A stretch of DNA of 64,000 bases from Catenovulum adriaticum (GCF_026725475.1 NZ_CP109965.1:1984001-2048000); one strand, 5' to 3'. Positions 26,912 through 36,182 are shown, counted from the stretch's first letter. A program made the numbers and translations. The notes: generated by a model from the sequence alone, not told the origin.

Positions 26912-29014
26912 TTGACAAAAATACACACCGCCAGCGTAGAATTTAATCAAAATGGTACACCTGTCTCGACCAAATTTGATGACGTCTATTTTTCTACCGA
27001 CGATGGGCTTGCAGAATCTCGTTATGTTTTTCAGCAAGGTAACAAGTTAAATGATCGTTGGCAAACTTGGCCATACCATCATTTTACCATTGCTGAGACC
27101 GGCTTTGGAACTGGTTTAAATTTTTTAGCTGTCTGCCAAGCTTTCACTCAATTTAAACAGCAAAATCCAAACAGTCCATTAAAACAATTAAATTTCATCA
27201 GTTTTGAAAAATACCCACTATGCAAAACTGATCTTGCTAAAGCCTTGGCCCCTTGGCAAATGCTTTCTTGCTGGTCAGAGCAGCTCATTCAAAATTACCC
27301 CTATTTAGTTGAAGGTATACATAGAATTGAATTTGATTCGCAAATAAAACTCGATTTATGGTTTGGTGATATTCATACTCAACTACCCCAAGTAGCCGAT
27401 AATCAAACCGGTATTGTTGATGCTTGGTTTTTAGATGGCTTTGCGCCTAGTAAAAATCAAGCCATGTGGCATCAAAATATCTTTAATCATATGGCAAGGC
27501 TTGCTTCAAAAAATGGTCATTTTGCAACATTTACCGCAGCTGGCTTCGTTAAACGTGGGTTAGTTGAAGCGGGTTTCGTTGTTAATAAACAAAAAGGGTT
27601 TGGTCGTAAACGTGAAATGCTATTGGGTCATAAGCTTCAAATCAATACCAACGAATCAAGCATCAGTCATCGAAATAAAAATAGACAAAATAAAACGACA
27701 ACTGCCGACCCACATTCAAACAAGGTAGCTCAAACAAAATTAAAGCAAAGCTTGCAACCAACTCCGTATCCACAAATGCCAGCTAAAAGTAAACAAACTT
27801 GTATTATTGGCGGCGGCATCGCGGCCATTTGCACAGCATTAACCCTCGCCGAGCGTGGACACCATATCCATTTAATTTGCCAAAGCCATTTGGCTGATGG
27901 TGCATCAGGTAACCGCCAAGGTGCTATTTACCCGTTAGTACAAAATGAATTGAATAGGGTTACCGATTGCCATTTAAAAAGTTATCAATATGCCTGTCAA
28001 TTTTATCAAAAATGGCGTCGCCGATTTGAATTCTCGGTTGATTTTTGTGGGGTGGTGCAACTGGCTTTTTCTGAAAAAATGCAAAAACGCCAGCAAGCTT
28101 TGCTTGCAAACCCAAGTTTGCCAAATGAACTGTTTGACCATGTTAAACAACAAGAAATGGAATCAGTGACGGGTATTAACTTCCCTCATAATGGCCTTTA
28201 TTTTCCTCAAGGAGGCTGGCTAAACCCAACAAGTTTTATTAAAGCAGCGGTTAAATATTTACAACAAACCCAACAACTAACGCTTTCAACTCATACTCAA
28301 TTAATTTATTTAAATCGACAACAAAATAACTGGCGGTTAACCTGCCAAACCACTCACGATAAACCTGAAACTCAGGTATTTGAAGCCGACAATGTCGTTT
28401 TGGCTCAAGGTTGGCAAGTGAGCCATTTACCTCAAACAACACATTTGGCGATTAAGCCCAGCCGCGGACAAGTTAGTTATTTACAATCGAATAAAACACT
28501 CAACCAACTAACAAAAGTGATTTGCCATAAAGGTTATTTAACACCGCAATGGCAAAATCTGCATAGCGTTGGTGCTACGTTCAAAATAGATCAAACAGAT
28601 GCAAAAATTAGCGAAGAGGACGATAATGCAAATTTAGAAATGCATCAAACCCATACTCCTAATATTACAGGCTGGTTGACCGACAAAAATGTAGATTCGA
28701 GTCGCGCGTCGATTCGAGCCACCACAGAAGACAGATTACCTATGATAGGTAACGTTAGTCCAATCGAAAGCCTACAAACAGAGTTAAATGGATTTGCTAA
28801 AGGCGGGAGGTTGCCTCAACAGCCGATCAGTATATACCCTAACCTTTACGTTATTGCTGGGTTAGGTTCAAGGGGCTTAACAAATACACCTTTAATGGCT
28901 GAATCTTTAGCTGCAATAATGCAAAATGAAAGCATACCGCTATCACTTGATACCATTACAGCGGTGCACCCTAATCGTTTTGCAATCAGAACTATGAAAA
29001 GAGGCAAATTATAA
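26912..29014 (+). CDS. mnmC: Bifunctional tRNA mnm5s2U34 biosynthesis protein MnmC
   Basis: This fused enzyme completes the 5-methylaminomethyl-2-thiouridine modification at wobble position 34: the C-terminal FAD domain removes the carboxymethyl group and the N-terminal SAM domain methylates. The 700 residues show the methyltransferase (about 1-245, with TGFGTGLNFLA and DAWFLDGFAPSKN), a Lys/Gln/Asn-rich linker (about 246-288), and the oxidoreductase (about 290-700, with CIIGGGIAAICTALTLAERG, GASGNRQGAIYP, and IAGLGSRGLTNTPL). The start is TTG 26912 with GGTGA seven bases upstream; no ATG or GTG is in frame nearby. It is slightly longer than the E. coli protein (668), mostly through the linker. 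Confidence 0.95.
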   Translation: MTKIHTASVEFNQNGTPVSTKFDDVYFSTDDGLAESRYVFQQGNKLNDRWQTWPYHHFTIAETGFGTGLNFLAVCQAFTQFKQQNPNSPLKQLNFISFEKYPLCKTDLAKALAPWQMLSCWSEQLIQNYPYLVEGIHRIEFDSQIKLDLWFGDIHTQLPQVADNQTGIVDAWFLDGFAPSKNQAMWHQNIFNHMARLASKNGHFATFTAAGFVKRGLVEAGFVVNKQKGFGRKREMLLGHKLQINTNESSISHRNKNRQNKTTTADPHSNKVAQTKLKQSLQPTPYPQMPAKSKQTCIIGGGIAAICTALTLAERGHHIHLICQSHLADGASGNRQGAIYPLVQNELNRVTDCHLKSYQYACQFYQKWRRRFEFSVDFCGVVQLAFSEKMQKRQQALLANPSLPNELFDHVKQQEMESVTGINFPHNGLYFPQGGWLNPTSFIKAAVKYLQQTQQLTLSTHTQLIYLNRQQNNWRLTCQTTHDKPETQVFEADNVVLAQGWQVSHLPQTTHLAIKPSRGQVSYLQSNKTLNQLTKVICHKGYLTPQWQNLHSVGATFKIDQTDAKISEEDDNANLEMHQTHTPNITGWLTDKNVDSSRASIRATTEDRLPMIGNVSPIESLQTELNGFAKGGRLPQQPISIYPNLYVIAGLGSRGLTNTPLMAESLAAIMQNESIPLSLDTITAVHPNRFAIRTMKRGKL

Positions 29015-29077
29015 TCAAGATTAAAAATTTACAAAATCCTCTTCAAACGTCTTAATAAATGAATCTCGTTTAACTGT

Positions 29078-29263
29078 TTAAGGCATGTTGTTTAACGAAA
29101 AATTGACTTTTGTAGGGCTTTGTTGGTAGGTCGCTTTCAATTTTTCTATGTTATGAGTTAACGAGCGAATTGATTTAATAACATTATCAACAGAGGTCAT
29201 TTCATTATAAATGACTTCTGGTTGACAAAAATCTGCTTGATCTAAGCTTACAAATTGTGACAT
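29078..29263 (-). CDS. Small hypothetical protein (61 aa)
   Basis: A possible gene on the minus strand between mnmC and smrA. From ATG 29263 it encodes MSQFVSLDQADFCQPEVIYN and then a helical C-terminal half (VDNVIKSIRSLTHNIEKLKA). A GTGGGTG lies about 8 bases before the ATG; a GTG three codons earlier is an alternative. I do not recognise a family. The mix of charged and hydrophobic residues looks protein-like, but the evidence is thin, and it could be a chance frame in a short gap. Confidence 0.4.
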   Translation of the reverse strand: MSQFVSLDQADFCQPEVIYNEMTSVDNVIKSIRSLTHNIEKLKATYQQSPTKVNFSLNNMP

Positions 29264-29359
29264 AACAAACACCCACTGACCGATTCATTAATGATAATTT
29301 AACTATCGGCCAAGATGACAAAAGCTTAAGCTTTTTAGCCCATGTTTTTGGAGGTAACC

Positions 29360-29941
29360 ATGAAACAGTCAAACGATTGGATTAGCTTTAGCCAAACCAT
29401 GAATGATGTCAAACCTATGACTCAAGACAAGGTGATAAATAAACACAACAGTTTAGAACAACAAAAGAAACTTAAAAGACTAAATGCAATAAAAGCAGAG
29501 TCACAAGACGACAACACGCTAACAACTGAGTTTGTAGAACCCATTGACCCTTATGATTATCTTTCTTTCAAACGTGATGGTGTACAAGAAGGTGTTTATC
29601 GGAAGTTGCGACTTGGTAAATATCCTATAGATGCACAGCTTAATTTGCATAGACTCACTCTGTCAGAAGCAAGAATTGAAGTCTTTCAGTTTATTAAAGA
29701 TTGTTATCAACACAATGTTCGTACTTTATTGATTATTCATGGTATAGGTCAACATAGCAAACCCTACCCTGCGTTACTTAAAAGCCATATTAACCACTGG
29801 TTACCAACGCTAAATACTGTGCTTGCAATGCACACTGCGCAAAAACATCATGGTGGGTATGGCGCTACTTATGTATTGATTAGGAAATCAGCTGATAAAA
29901 AACGTGAAAATAGAGAACGCCACTCAAAACGGTTCGTTTAA
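29360..29941 (+). CDS. smrA: Smr-domain endonuclease-like protein SmrA
   Basis: This 193-residue protein belongs to the SmrA (YdaL) branch of small MutS-related nucleases. The start ATG 29360 follows a strong GGAGGT four bases away; the frame continues six codons upstream but without a ribosome site. The N-terminal half contains DYLSFKRDGVQEGVYRKLRLGKYP, which precedes the Smr domain in this family. The Smr core follows: AQLNLHRLTLSEAR and LLIIHGIGQHSKP, ending HHGGYGATYVLIRKS. Smr domains carry nicking or RNase activity in vitro; the physiological substrate of SmrA is not known to me. It stands alone between mnmC and trxB. Confidence 0.9.
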   Translation: MKQSNDWISFSQTMNDVKPMTQDKVINKHNSLEQQKKLKRLNAIKAESQDDNTLTTEFVEPIDPYDYLSFKRDGVQEGVYRKLRLGKYPIDAQLNLHRLTLSEARIEVFQFIKDCYQHNVRTLLIIHGIGQHSKPYPALLKSHINHWLPTLNTVLAMHTAQKHHGGYGATYVLIRKSADKKRENRERHSKRFV

Positions 29942-30096
29942 TCGAGCCTATGCAAATTTGTTGTGGTGAATCGATAAAACCGAACTGACTAAATAATTTA
30001 ATTCACTAGAAAATTAAATTAGACTTGAGATATGCTTTTTAGACCTCACTTTAGAAAGAATCATTTCAAGTTTCAAAATTAGATTGGAGAAAACAC

Positions 30097-31050
30097 ATGA
30101 GCGAAGCCAGACACAGTCGTCTGTTAATTTTAGGATCAGGTCCTGCTGGTTATACAGCGGCAGTATACGCAGCACGTGCAAATTTAAAACCCGTATTAAT
30201 TACAGGTTTACAGCAAGGTGGTCAGCTAACCACCACAACAGAAGTTGAAAACTGGCCAGGCGATGCCAACGACCTAACTGGCCCTGCATTAATGGAACGT
30301 ATGCAAGCTCACGCTGAAAAATTCAACACTGAAATTCTTTTTGATCATATTCATACCGTAGATTTCAAACAAAAGCCTTATCGCTTAATTGGTGATGCTG
30401 GTGAATATACTTGTGATGCTCTAATTATTTGTACGGGTGCGTCAGCTAAGTATTTAGGCTTAGAATCAGAACAAGCTTTCCAAGGGCGAGGCGTATCAGC
30501 ATGTGCAACTTGTGATGGTTTCTTTTATAAAAACCAAAAAGTGGCCGTTGTAGGCGGCGGTAATACCGCAGTTGAAGAAGCTTTATATTTGTCAAATATT
30601 GCATCAGAGGTGCATTTAGTACATCGCCGAGATACATTTAAATCAGAGAAAATCCTAATCGATAGATTAATGGATAAAGTTGAAAACGGTAATATCATTT
30701 TACATACCGATCGCACACTTGATGAAGTTTTAGGTGACGATATGGGTGTAAACGCGATTCGTTTAAAAGATACAAAAAGTGACGCCACTGAAAATTTAGA
30801 TGTTGCGGGTGTATTTATCGCAATTGGCCACAAACCTAATACTGATATTTTTGAAGGTCAACTTGAAATGAAAGATGGCTATATTATTACGCATTCTGGT
30901 TTGCAAGGTAATGCAACCGCATCTAGCGTTGAAGGTGTATTTGCCGCAGGTGACGTTTGTGACCACATATATCGTCAAGCAATCACTTCTGCTGGAACGG
31001 GTTGTATGGCTGCACTGGATGCAGAGCGTTATTTAGACGTGTTAAAATAA
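30097..31050 (+). CDS. trxB: Thioredoxin reductase
   Basis: This cytosolic flavoenzyme reduces thioredoxin with NADPH. The 317 residues match the low-molecular-weight bacterial type. It has the FAD motif LGSGPAGYTAAVYAARA (about 10-26), the redox-active CATCDGFF (about 136-143), the NADPH motif GGGNTAVEEALYL and the C-terminal FAD motif GVFAAGDVCDHIYRQAITSAG. ATG 30097 has GGAG seven bases upstream. It begins the conserved gammaproteobacterial block trxB-aat-bpt-infA facing clpA-clpS, and is followed by its own terminator, so it is probably transcribed separately. Confidence 0.97.
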   Translation: MSEARHSRLLILGSGPAGYTAAVYAARANLKPVLITGLQQGGQLTTTTEVENWPGDANDLTGPALMERMQAHAEKFNTEILFDHIHTVDFKQKPYRLIGDAGEYTCDALIICTGASAKYLGLESEQAFQGRGVSACATCDGFFYKNQKVAVVGGGNTAVEEALYLSNIASEVHLVHRRDTFKSEKILIDRLMDKVENGNIILHTDRTLDEVLGDDMGVNAIRLKDTKSDATENLDVAGVFIAIGHKPNTDIFEGQLEMKDGYIITHSGLQGNATASSVEGVFAAGDVCDHIYRQAITSAGTGCMAALDAERYLDVLK

Positions 31051-31068
31051 TATTCATCCGCTTTAATA

Positions 31069-31105
31069 AAAAATGAGCAAGCTGGCCTTTGTGTTTGCTC
31101 ATTTT
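31069..31105 (+). terminator. Rho-independent terminator after trxB
   Basis: Arms AAAATGAGCAA and TTTGCTCATTTT around a 13-base loop, 18 bp past the trxB stop, with a short T-run at the end. Confidence 0.75.
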
Positions 31106-31178
31106 ATCCAATTCCACTAACCTATTTAGCTAAAGCCTTATATACTTAAGTCTTAATTGATCATAGCCGAGGTGTGCA

Positions 31179-31892
31179 ATAGCTTTATATCAACTAGACG
31201 AACACAACGTCAATTTTCCTCCAGCTCAACTTGCTTTATCCAGCCCAAACGGATTATTGGCTATCGGCGGCGATCTTTCTCCACAACGCTTAATGTCAGC
31301 TTATCACAATGGTATTTTTCCTTGGTTTAATCCAGGTGAACCTATTTTATGGTGGAGCCCTGACCCGAGGGGAGTACTCTTTTTAGATAATTTACACATT
31401 AGCCGAAGCTTGAAAAAAAGCATTAGAAAGCAGGGATTTACATTTAGTGTCAATCAATCATTTGCAGCAGTAATTGAGCAATGTGCAACGCAAAGAGCCG
31501 CTCAAGAGGGCACATGGATAACCTCACAAATGAAAACAGCTTATACTCAATTACATCAACAACACAATGCATTTTCTATTGAAGTATGGCAAGCACAGCA
31601 ACTAGTAGGCGGTTTATATGGCGTATTAGCTGGCGGCGTATTTTGCGGTGAATCTATGTTTCATACCGTCACTGATGCTTCTAAAGCTGCGCTCTGCTTT
31701 TTAGTTCACTTATGCAAACAATCCGGAGTCGAATTAATTGACTGTCAAATGCAAAATGAACACTTGGCAAGTTTAGGCGTGAGCGAAATATCAAGAGCGA
31801 CTTTTTTAGAAAAACTGAACCAACTAACACCCAAAATGATTAATAAATCACTTTGGTTTGAGCAAATACATGAGTCATTCAATCCCAATTAA
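31179..31892 (+). CDS. aat: Leucyl/phenylalanyl-tRNA-protein transferase, apparent AUA start
   Basis: Aat adds Leu or Phe to N-terminal Arg/Lys proteins, making them N-degrons for ClpS-ClpAP; clpS and clpA lie 1.1-3.8 kb downstream. NGLLAIGGDLSPQRLMSAYH, GIFPWFNPGEPILWWSPDPR, and VGGLYGVLAGGVFCGESMF are family hallmarks. The only standard start codon in frame is TTG 31257, but this would remove the conserved beginning (ALYQLDEHNVNFPPAQ...SSPNGLLA). Upstream the frame is open from 31167, after an in-frame TAG, and contains no ATG, GTG or TTG. An ATA at 31179, five bases after GAGGT (31169-31173), sits exactly where E. coli-type Aat begins, giving 237 residues. I annotate that start; a sequencing error turning ATG into ATA is the alternative. 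Confidence 0.88.
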   Translation: MALYQLDEHNVNFPPAQLALSSPNGLLAIGGDLSPQRLMSAYHNGIFPWFNPGEPILWWSPDPRGVLFLDNLHISRSLKKSIRKQGFTFSVNQSFAAVIEQCATQRAAQEGTWITSQMKTAYTQLHQQHNAFSIEVWQAQQLVGGLYGVLAGGVFCGESMFHTVTDASKAALCFLVHLCKQSGVELIDCQMQNEHLASLGVSEISRATFLEKLNQLTPKMINKSLWFEQIHESFNPN

Positions 31893-32604
31893 ATTTGGCA
31901 TTAGCCAATATTTTCCCTGTAATTATATTCCCACGGAGCAAGAGCGGCTGCTGGTTGCATTAGATTCTGTTGTGCAAACGCCCGAAAACTATGAACAGCT
32001 GATGACATTAGGATTTAGACGAAGCGGCGCTCAAGTTTATCGGCCTCATTGTGAAGCTTGCCATGCCTGCCAATCTATTCGGGTACCAGTTAAAACATTC
32101 AGTTTGAGTCGCAGCCAAAAGCGAACGGTTAAAAAAGCAAAACACTTTAGCGTGAGGCTAAACCAGAACTGTTCAAATATCATGCATTATTACCCTTTAT
32201 TTGAAACCTACATCAATCAAAGACATTATGATGGCAGCATGTTTCCTCCAACAAAAGAGCAGTATCAAAGCTTTGTAGCTATTGATTGGCTCACGGTTGG
32301 ATATTTAGAGGTTTATGACCAAGACAAGCTCGTTTCAGTCTCTGTGGTTGATGTATTGCCCGATAGCTTTTCAGCCGTTTATACATTTTTTGATCCCGCA
32401 TATGATAAATACTCGTTAGGACGTTTTGCCATTTTACAGCTCATCGAGCAGGCTAAAGCCAATCAAAAGCAATATGTATACTTAGGTTATCAAGTAGATG
32501 AATGTCGTAAAATGAATTACAAAACTCAATACAAACCATATCAAAGGCTAATTGGCGGAAATTGGATTAATTCAGAGCAGATAATCGGAGAAAAAATCAG
32601 CTAA
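31870..32604 (+). CDS. bpt: Aspartate/glutamate leucyltransferase (Bpt, ATE family)
   Basis: Bpt transfers Leu from Leu-tRNA to N-terminal Asp or Glu, feeding the N-end rule pathway with Aat. The 244 residues show the ATE-N domain with the cysteine cluster (FPCNYIPTEQERLL, then RPHCEACHACQSIRVPV) and the ATE-C acyltransferase domain (FFDPAYDKYSLGRFAILQLI, VYLGYQVDECRKMNYKTQYK). The bacterial Bpt rather than Ate assignment rests on the aat neighbour. The start ATG 31870 (MSHSIPIKFG) is preferred; a TTG four codons earlier is possible. It overlaps aat by 23 bp. Confidence 0.93.
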   Translation: MSHSIPIKFGISQYFPCNYIPTEQERLLVALDSVVQTPENYEQLMTLGFRRSGAQVYRPHCEACHACQSIRVPVKTFSLSRSQKRTVKKAKHFSVRLNQNCSNIMHYYPLFETYINQRHYDGSMFPPTKEQYQSFVAIDWLTVGYLEVYDQDKLVSVSVVDVLPDSFSAVYTFFDPAYDKYSLGRFAILQLIEQAKANQKQYVYLGYQVDECRKMNYKTQYKPYQRLIGGNWINSEQIIGEKIS

Positions 32605-32688
32605 ACCTTTACATACGCGACAGCTTAAGGCATGATCTGCGCCAATTTTCCGTATAAACATATTTTACAACTGAGGTTTTTAATTTAA

Positions 32689-32907
32689 ATGGCGAAAGAA
32701 GATTGCATTGAAATGCAGGGAACGGTTTTAGACACGTTACCTAACACTATGTTCCGCGTAGAACTTGAAAACGGCCACGTTGTCGTTGCTCATATTTCTG
32801 GAAAAATGCGCAAAAATTATATTCGTATATTGACTGGCGACAAGGTTACAGTAGAACTGACGCCTTATGACTTGTCAAAAGGTCGTATTGTCTTCCGCCA
32901 GCGTTAA
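32689..32907 (+). CDS. infA: Translation initiation factor IF-1
   Basis: This 72-residue single OB-fold protein binds the 30S A site during initiation. The length and sequence are standard: MAKEDCIEMQGTVLDTLPNT, then HVVVAHISGKMRKNYIRILTGDKV and a final GRIVFRQR. GAGG lies about 13 bases before ATG 32689. It ends the trxB-aat-bpt-infA block and shares a strong two-way terminator with convergent clpA. Confidence 0.98.
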   Translation: MAKEDCIEMQGTVLDTLPNTMFRVELENGHVVVAHISGKMRKNYIRILTGDKVTVELTPYDLSKGRIVFRQR

Positions 32908-32964
32908 TAATCTGGGCATAAATTGATGCCGGATATAACCCATTAGCTTTTAGAAAGTTGATAT

Positions 32965-32997
32965 AAAAAAACCGACGTTCTCACGTCGGTTTTTTTG
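32965..32997. terminator. Bidirectional terminator between infA and clpA
   Basis: Arms AAAAAACCGACG and CGTCGGTTTTTTT around a six-base loop lie between the convergent infA and clpA stops, with homopolymer runs on both sides. Confidence 0.9.
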
Positions 32998-33022
32998 TAG
33001 CTTAAAAACGTGACATCATAAT

Positions 33023-35296
33023 TTAATGATGCTCAGCTTCTGCCGCACAATCTTCATATTGAAATTGCAGCTCATCTCCATTTACCGATATAACGACATT
33101 ACCGCCTTTAATCAGCTTGCCAAACAATAATTCATTCGCAAGTGGCTTTTTCAAATGCTCTTGGATGACTCGAGCCATAGGTCTTGCTCCCATCGCTTTG
33201 TCATAGCCTTTTTCAGCCAACCATTCACGAGCATCACTTTGTAAAATAAGTGAAACACCTTTTTTGTCTAATAAGGTTTCAAGCTCGGCTACGAATTTGT
33301 CAACAACTTGAACAATAATATCTGGTGTTAAATGATTGAACCAAATTGTATTATCCAAACGGTTTCTAAACTCAGGACTAAAAGTGCGATTAATTTCATT
33401 CATGGCGTCGCTGCTATGATCTTGCTGCTGAAAACCAATCGATTTTTTAGTTGTCTCTTGAACACCAGCATTGGTTGTCATCACCATAACAACGTTTCTA
33501 AAATCAGCTTTACGCCCGTTGTTATCGGTTAGTGTCCCGTGATCCATGACTTGCAACAGAATGTTAAATACATCGGGATGGGCTTTTTCAATTTCATCTA
33601 ATAATACAACTGAGTGTGGATGTTTGATTACTTGATCAGTTAATAAACCACCCTGCTCATAACCAACATACCCAGGAGGTGCACCAATTAATCTTGAAAC
33701 TGCATGTCGCTCCATATATTCAGACATATCAATTCGAATGAGTTCAACCCCCATAATTTTCGCGAGTTGCTGAGTGACTTCCGTTTTACCAACCCCAGTT
33801 GGTCCGGCAAAAAGAAAACTTCCCACAGGTTTACCTTCGTCTTGTAAACCCGAGCGTGATAATCGAATTGCAGACGTTAAGGTTTCAATAGCCAAATTTT
33901 GCCCAAACACCATCATTTTTAAATTGCGCTCAAGGTTTTTAAGCAAATCTTTATCTGATGATGAAACCGACTTTTCTGGAATTCTTGCCATTTTAGCAAT
34001 AATCATTTCTATGTCGTTTACGCTAATCGTTTTCTTGCGTTTACTTGGAGCGGCCAACCGCTGACTAGCACCAGCTTCGTCGATAATATCAATCGCCTTA
34101 TCAGGTAAACGACGCTCGTTCATATATTTAGCTGATAACTCTGCCGCTGCTCTTACCGCCTTTGCGGTGTAACGCACACCATGGTGTGATTCATAACGAG
34201 ATTTTAATCCCATTAAAATTTTAGTGGTATCATCCACCGATGGCTCAACTACATCTACTTTTTGAAAACGTCTTACCAAAGCTCTGTCTTTTTCAAAAAT
34301 ACCTTGAAACTCTTGATAAGTTGTTGAGCCCATACATTTAATTTTGCCACCTGATAATAATGGCTTTAATAAATTAGATGCATCAAGCACCCCACCCGAA
34401 GCGGCACCCGCCCCAATAATAGTGTGAATCTCATCAATAAATAGAATCGCTTTTTCATCTCGCTCTAATTCTTTTAATAAGCTTTTAAAGCGCTTTTCAA
34501 AGTCACCACGGTATTTAGTGCCCGCTAGTAGCCCACCCATGTCTAATGAATAAATGGTGGCGTCTGCTATCACCTCAGGTACATCTTCGTGCACAATCCG
34601 ATAAGCTAAACCTTCTGCTATTGCCGTTTTACCAACCCCAGCTTCACCAACCAATAATGGATTGTTTTTACGACGTCGACATAAAACTTGTATGGTTCTC
34701 TCTAATTCCTGGTCGCGCCCAATTAACGGATCTATTTTTCCTTTTTCTGCTTCTTTATTTAAATTAGTTGAAAATGAACGAAGTACACTGCCCTCTTCAC
34801 TTTGAACTTCATCAACATGCTCTTCATCAATAGATGCACCGTCAAAATTATCCTCACCTTCTGTTTTACGAATGCCGTGAGAGATAAAATTAACCACATC
34901 TAATCGATTAACATCCGATTTTTTCAATAAATAAACCGCTTGTGATTCTTGCTCACTAAAAATTGCTACCAAAACATTTGCTCCGGTAACTTCTGTTTTT
35001 CCTGATGATTGGACATGAAAAACCGCACGCTGTAACACGCGCTGAAATCCAAGTGTAGGTTGAGTCTCCCGGTCTTGTTCATTTTCTGGTATTAATGGCG
35101 TCGTTTCATCAATAAAACTCGCCAACTCAGATTCAATGGTTTCAAGCGGCGCACCACAAGCTACGAGCGATTCCTTTGCTGCTGGATTATTCAATAAAGC
35201 CAACAACAAGTGCTCAACCGTCATAAATTCATGGCGGTTCTCTCGCGCTTGTCTAAATGCTTCATTTAACGTCTGCTCTAAATCTTTATTTAGCAT
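33023..35296 (-). CDS. clpA: ATP-dependent Clp protease ATP-binding subunit ClpA
   Basis: ClpA is the AAA+ unfoldase that feeds ClpP. The start ATG 35296 (MLNKDLEQTLNEAF) has GGAG seven bases upstream, giving 757 residues, the E. coli length; an earlier in-frame Met is rejected. Two Clp-N repeats (about 1-145) are followed by D1 with Walker A GEAGVGKTAIAEGLAYR, Walker B ILFIDEIHTIIGAG, and D2 with GPTGVGKTEVTQQLA and VVLLDEIEKAHPDVF. The ClpP-contact IGF-type loop reads KSIGFQQ. It is 40 bp from clpS upstream and forms an operon with it. Confidence 0.97.
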   Translation of the reverse strand: MLNKDLEQTLNEAFRQARENRHEFMTVEHLLLALLNNPAAKESLVACGAPLETIESELASFIDETTPLIPENEQDRETQPTLGFQRVLQRAVFHVQSSGKTEVTGANVLVAIFSEQESQAVYLLKKSDVNRLDVVNFISHGIRKTEGEDNFDGASIDEEHVDEVQSEEGSVLRSFSTNLNKEAEKGKIDPLIGRDQELERTIQVLCRRRKNNPLLVGEAGVGKTAIAEGLAYRIVHEDVPEVIADATIYSLDMGGLLAGTKYRGDFEKRFKSLLKELERDEKAILFIDEIHTIIGAGAASGGVLDASNLLKPLLSGGKIKCMGSTTYQEFQGIFEKDRALVRRFQKVDVVEPSVDDTTKILMGLKSRYESHHGVRYTAKAVRAAAELSAKYMNERRLPDKAIDIIDEAGASQRLAAPSKRKKTISVNDIEMIIAKMARIPEKSVSSSDKDLLKNLERNLKMMVFGQNLAIETLTSAIRLSRSGLQDEGKPVGSFLFAGPTGVGKTEVTQQLAKIMGVELIRIDMSEYMERHAVSRLIGAPPGYVGYEQGGLLTDQVIKHPHSVVLLDEIEKAHPDVFNILLQVMDHGTLTDNNGRKADFRNVVMVMTTNAGVQETTKKSIGFQQQDHSSDAMNEINRTFSPEFRNRLDNTIWFNHLTPDIIVQVVDKFVAELETLLDKKGVSLILQSDAREWLAEKGYDKAMGARPMARVIQEHLKKPLANELLFGKLIKGGNVVISVNGDELQFQYEDCAAEAEHH

Positions 35297-35336
35297 AAGG
35301 TACTCCACTGGCTGACAAAAATAAGCATCCTTACCA

Positions 35337-35657
35337 CTAGGCTTGTTCCATAGTACATTTTAACGGATGTTGATTTTCTTTCGAATATTGATTTACCAAT
35401 GCCACTTTAGTTTCTGCGATATCGCAAGTAAAAACGCCACATATGCCTTTACCATCATAATGGATAGCCAGCATAACTTGTGTTGCTTTTTCCGTATCCA
35501 TCGCAAAAAACTTCATTAACACATCGACCACAAAGTCCATTGGGGTGTAATCATCATTATTTAATACCACTTTATACATTGAAGGCGGCTTGAGTTTAGA
35601 TTTAACCGCTTCTTTTAACTCACCATCTTGGTGATCAGGTTCATTTAACTTACCCAT
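35337..35657 (-). CDS. clpS: ATP-dependent Clp protease adaptor ClpS
   Basis: ClpS recognises N-terminal Leu, Phe, Trp and Tyr and delivers those N-degrons to ClpA. I take ATG 35657 (MGKLNEPDHQDGEL), giving 106 residues as in E. coli; an upstream TTG would add 12. The core is intact: VVLNNDDYTPMDFVVDVLMKFF (binding pocket Asn/Asp/Asp), and VMLAIHYDGKGICGVFTCDIAETK with the pocket His. It is divergent from cspD, as in E. coli. Aat and Bpt, encoded upstream of infA, generate its substrates. Confidence 0.96.
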   Translation of the reverse strand: MGKLNEPDHQDGELKEAVKSKLKPPSMYKVVLNNDDYTPMDFVVDVLMKFFAMDTEKATQVMLAIHYDGKGICGVFTCDIAETKVALVNQYSKENQHPLKCTMEQA

Positions 35658-35884
35658 ACTTAAAATATAGCTCTCGATTGAGTTTATGCACAACGAAAAT
35701 CACTTTAACAAAAAATAAAGTGTTTTTTCATTTAAATTGAAATTTAACTTGACTGAAATTATATTTTATCTACAGTGAATATGTAGGCTGTAATTTAATT
35801 TTCAATGATTGTCATTAAATTTGCAGTATAGCCTAAACGATTTGAAATTTAGAAGTTTGAGTTGATATAGAAGGAATTAGCAGT

Positions 35885-36100
35885 ATGGCTATCGGTAAAG
35901 TTAAATGGTTCAACAATGCAAAAGGCTTTGGTTTTATTGTTCCTGACGGAAAAGAAGAGGATGTGTTTGCACATTACTCGACTATTACTATGGATGGTTA
36001 TAGAACATTAAAAGCAGGCCAAGAAGTAGAGTTTGAGCTTGAAGAAGGCCCTAAAGGTTTACATGCTACTAACATTAAGCTGACGGATATGGTTAAATAA
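35885..36100 (+). CDS. cspD: Cold-shock-like protein CspD
   Basis: This 71-residue cold-shock-domain protein has the RNA-binding motifs KGFGFIVPDG (RNP1) and DVFAHYSTI (RNP2). The FAHYSTI form and the position opposite clpS point to CspD, an inhibitor of replication in slow-growing cells, rather than CspA (FVHFSAI). GAAGGA lies about 10 bases before ATG 35885. The 190-bp gap to clpS has AT-rich sequence with room for a structured leader, but no sure promoter can be named. Confidence 0.92.
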   Translation: MAIGKVKWFNNAKGFGFIVPDGKEEDVFAHYSTITMDGYRTLKAGQEVEFELEEGPKGLHATNIKLTDMVK

Positions 36101-36182
36101 TAGAAGCTTACCTCTATTGTTGGCAACGGCCAAATAGCCACTAAATGTGACTAAAAACATATATTTAGTCGCTGTAAACCAT

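Noticed and set aside
35741..35780. Promoter for cspD from TTGACT near 35749
   Set aside because: No -10 box at proper spacing; TATCTA is only 12 bases away.
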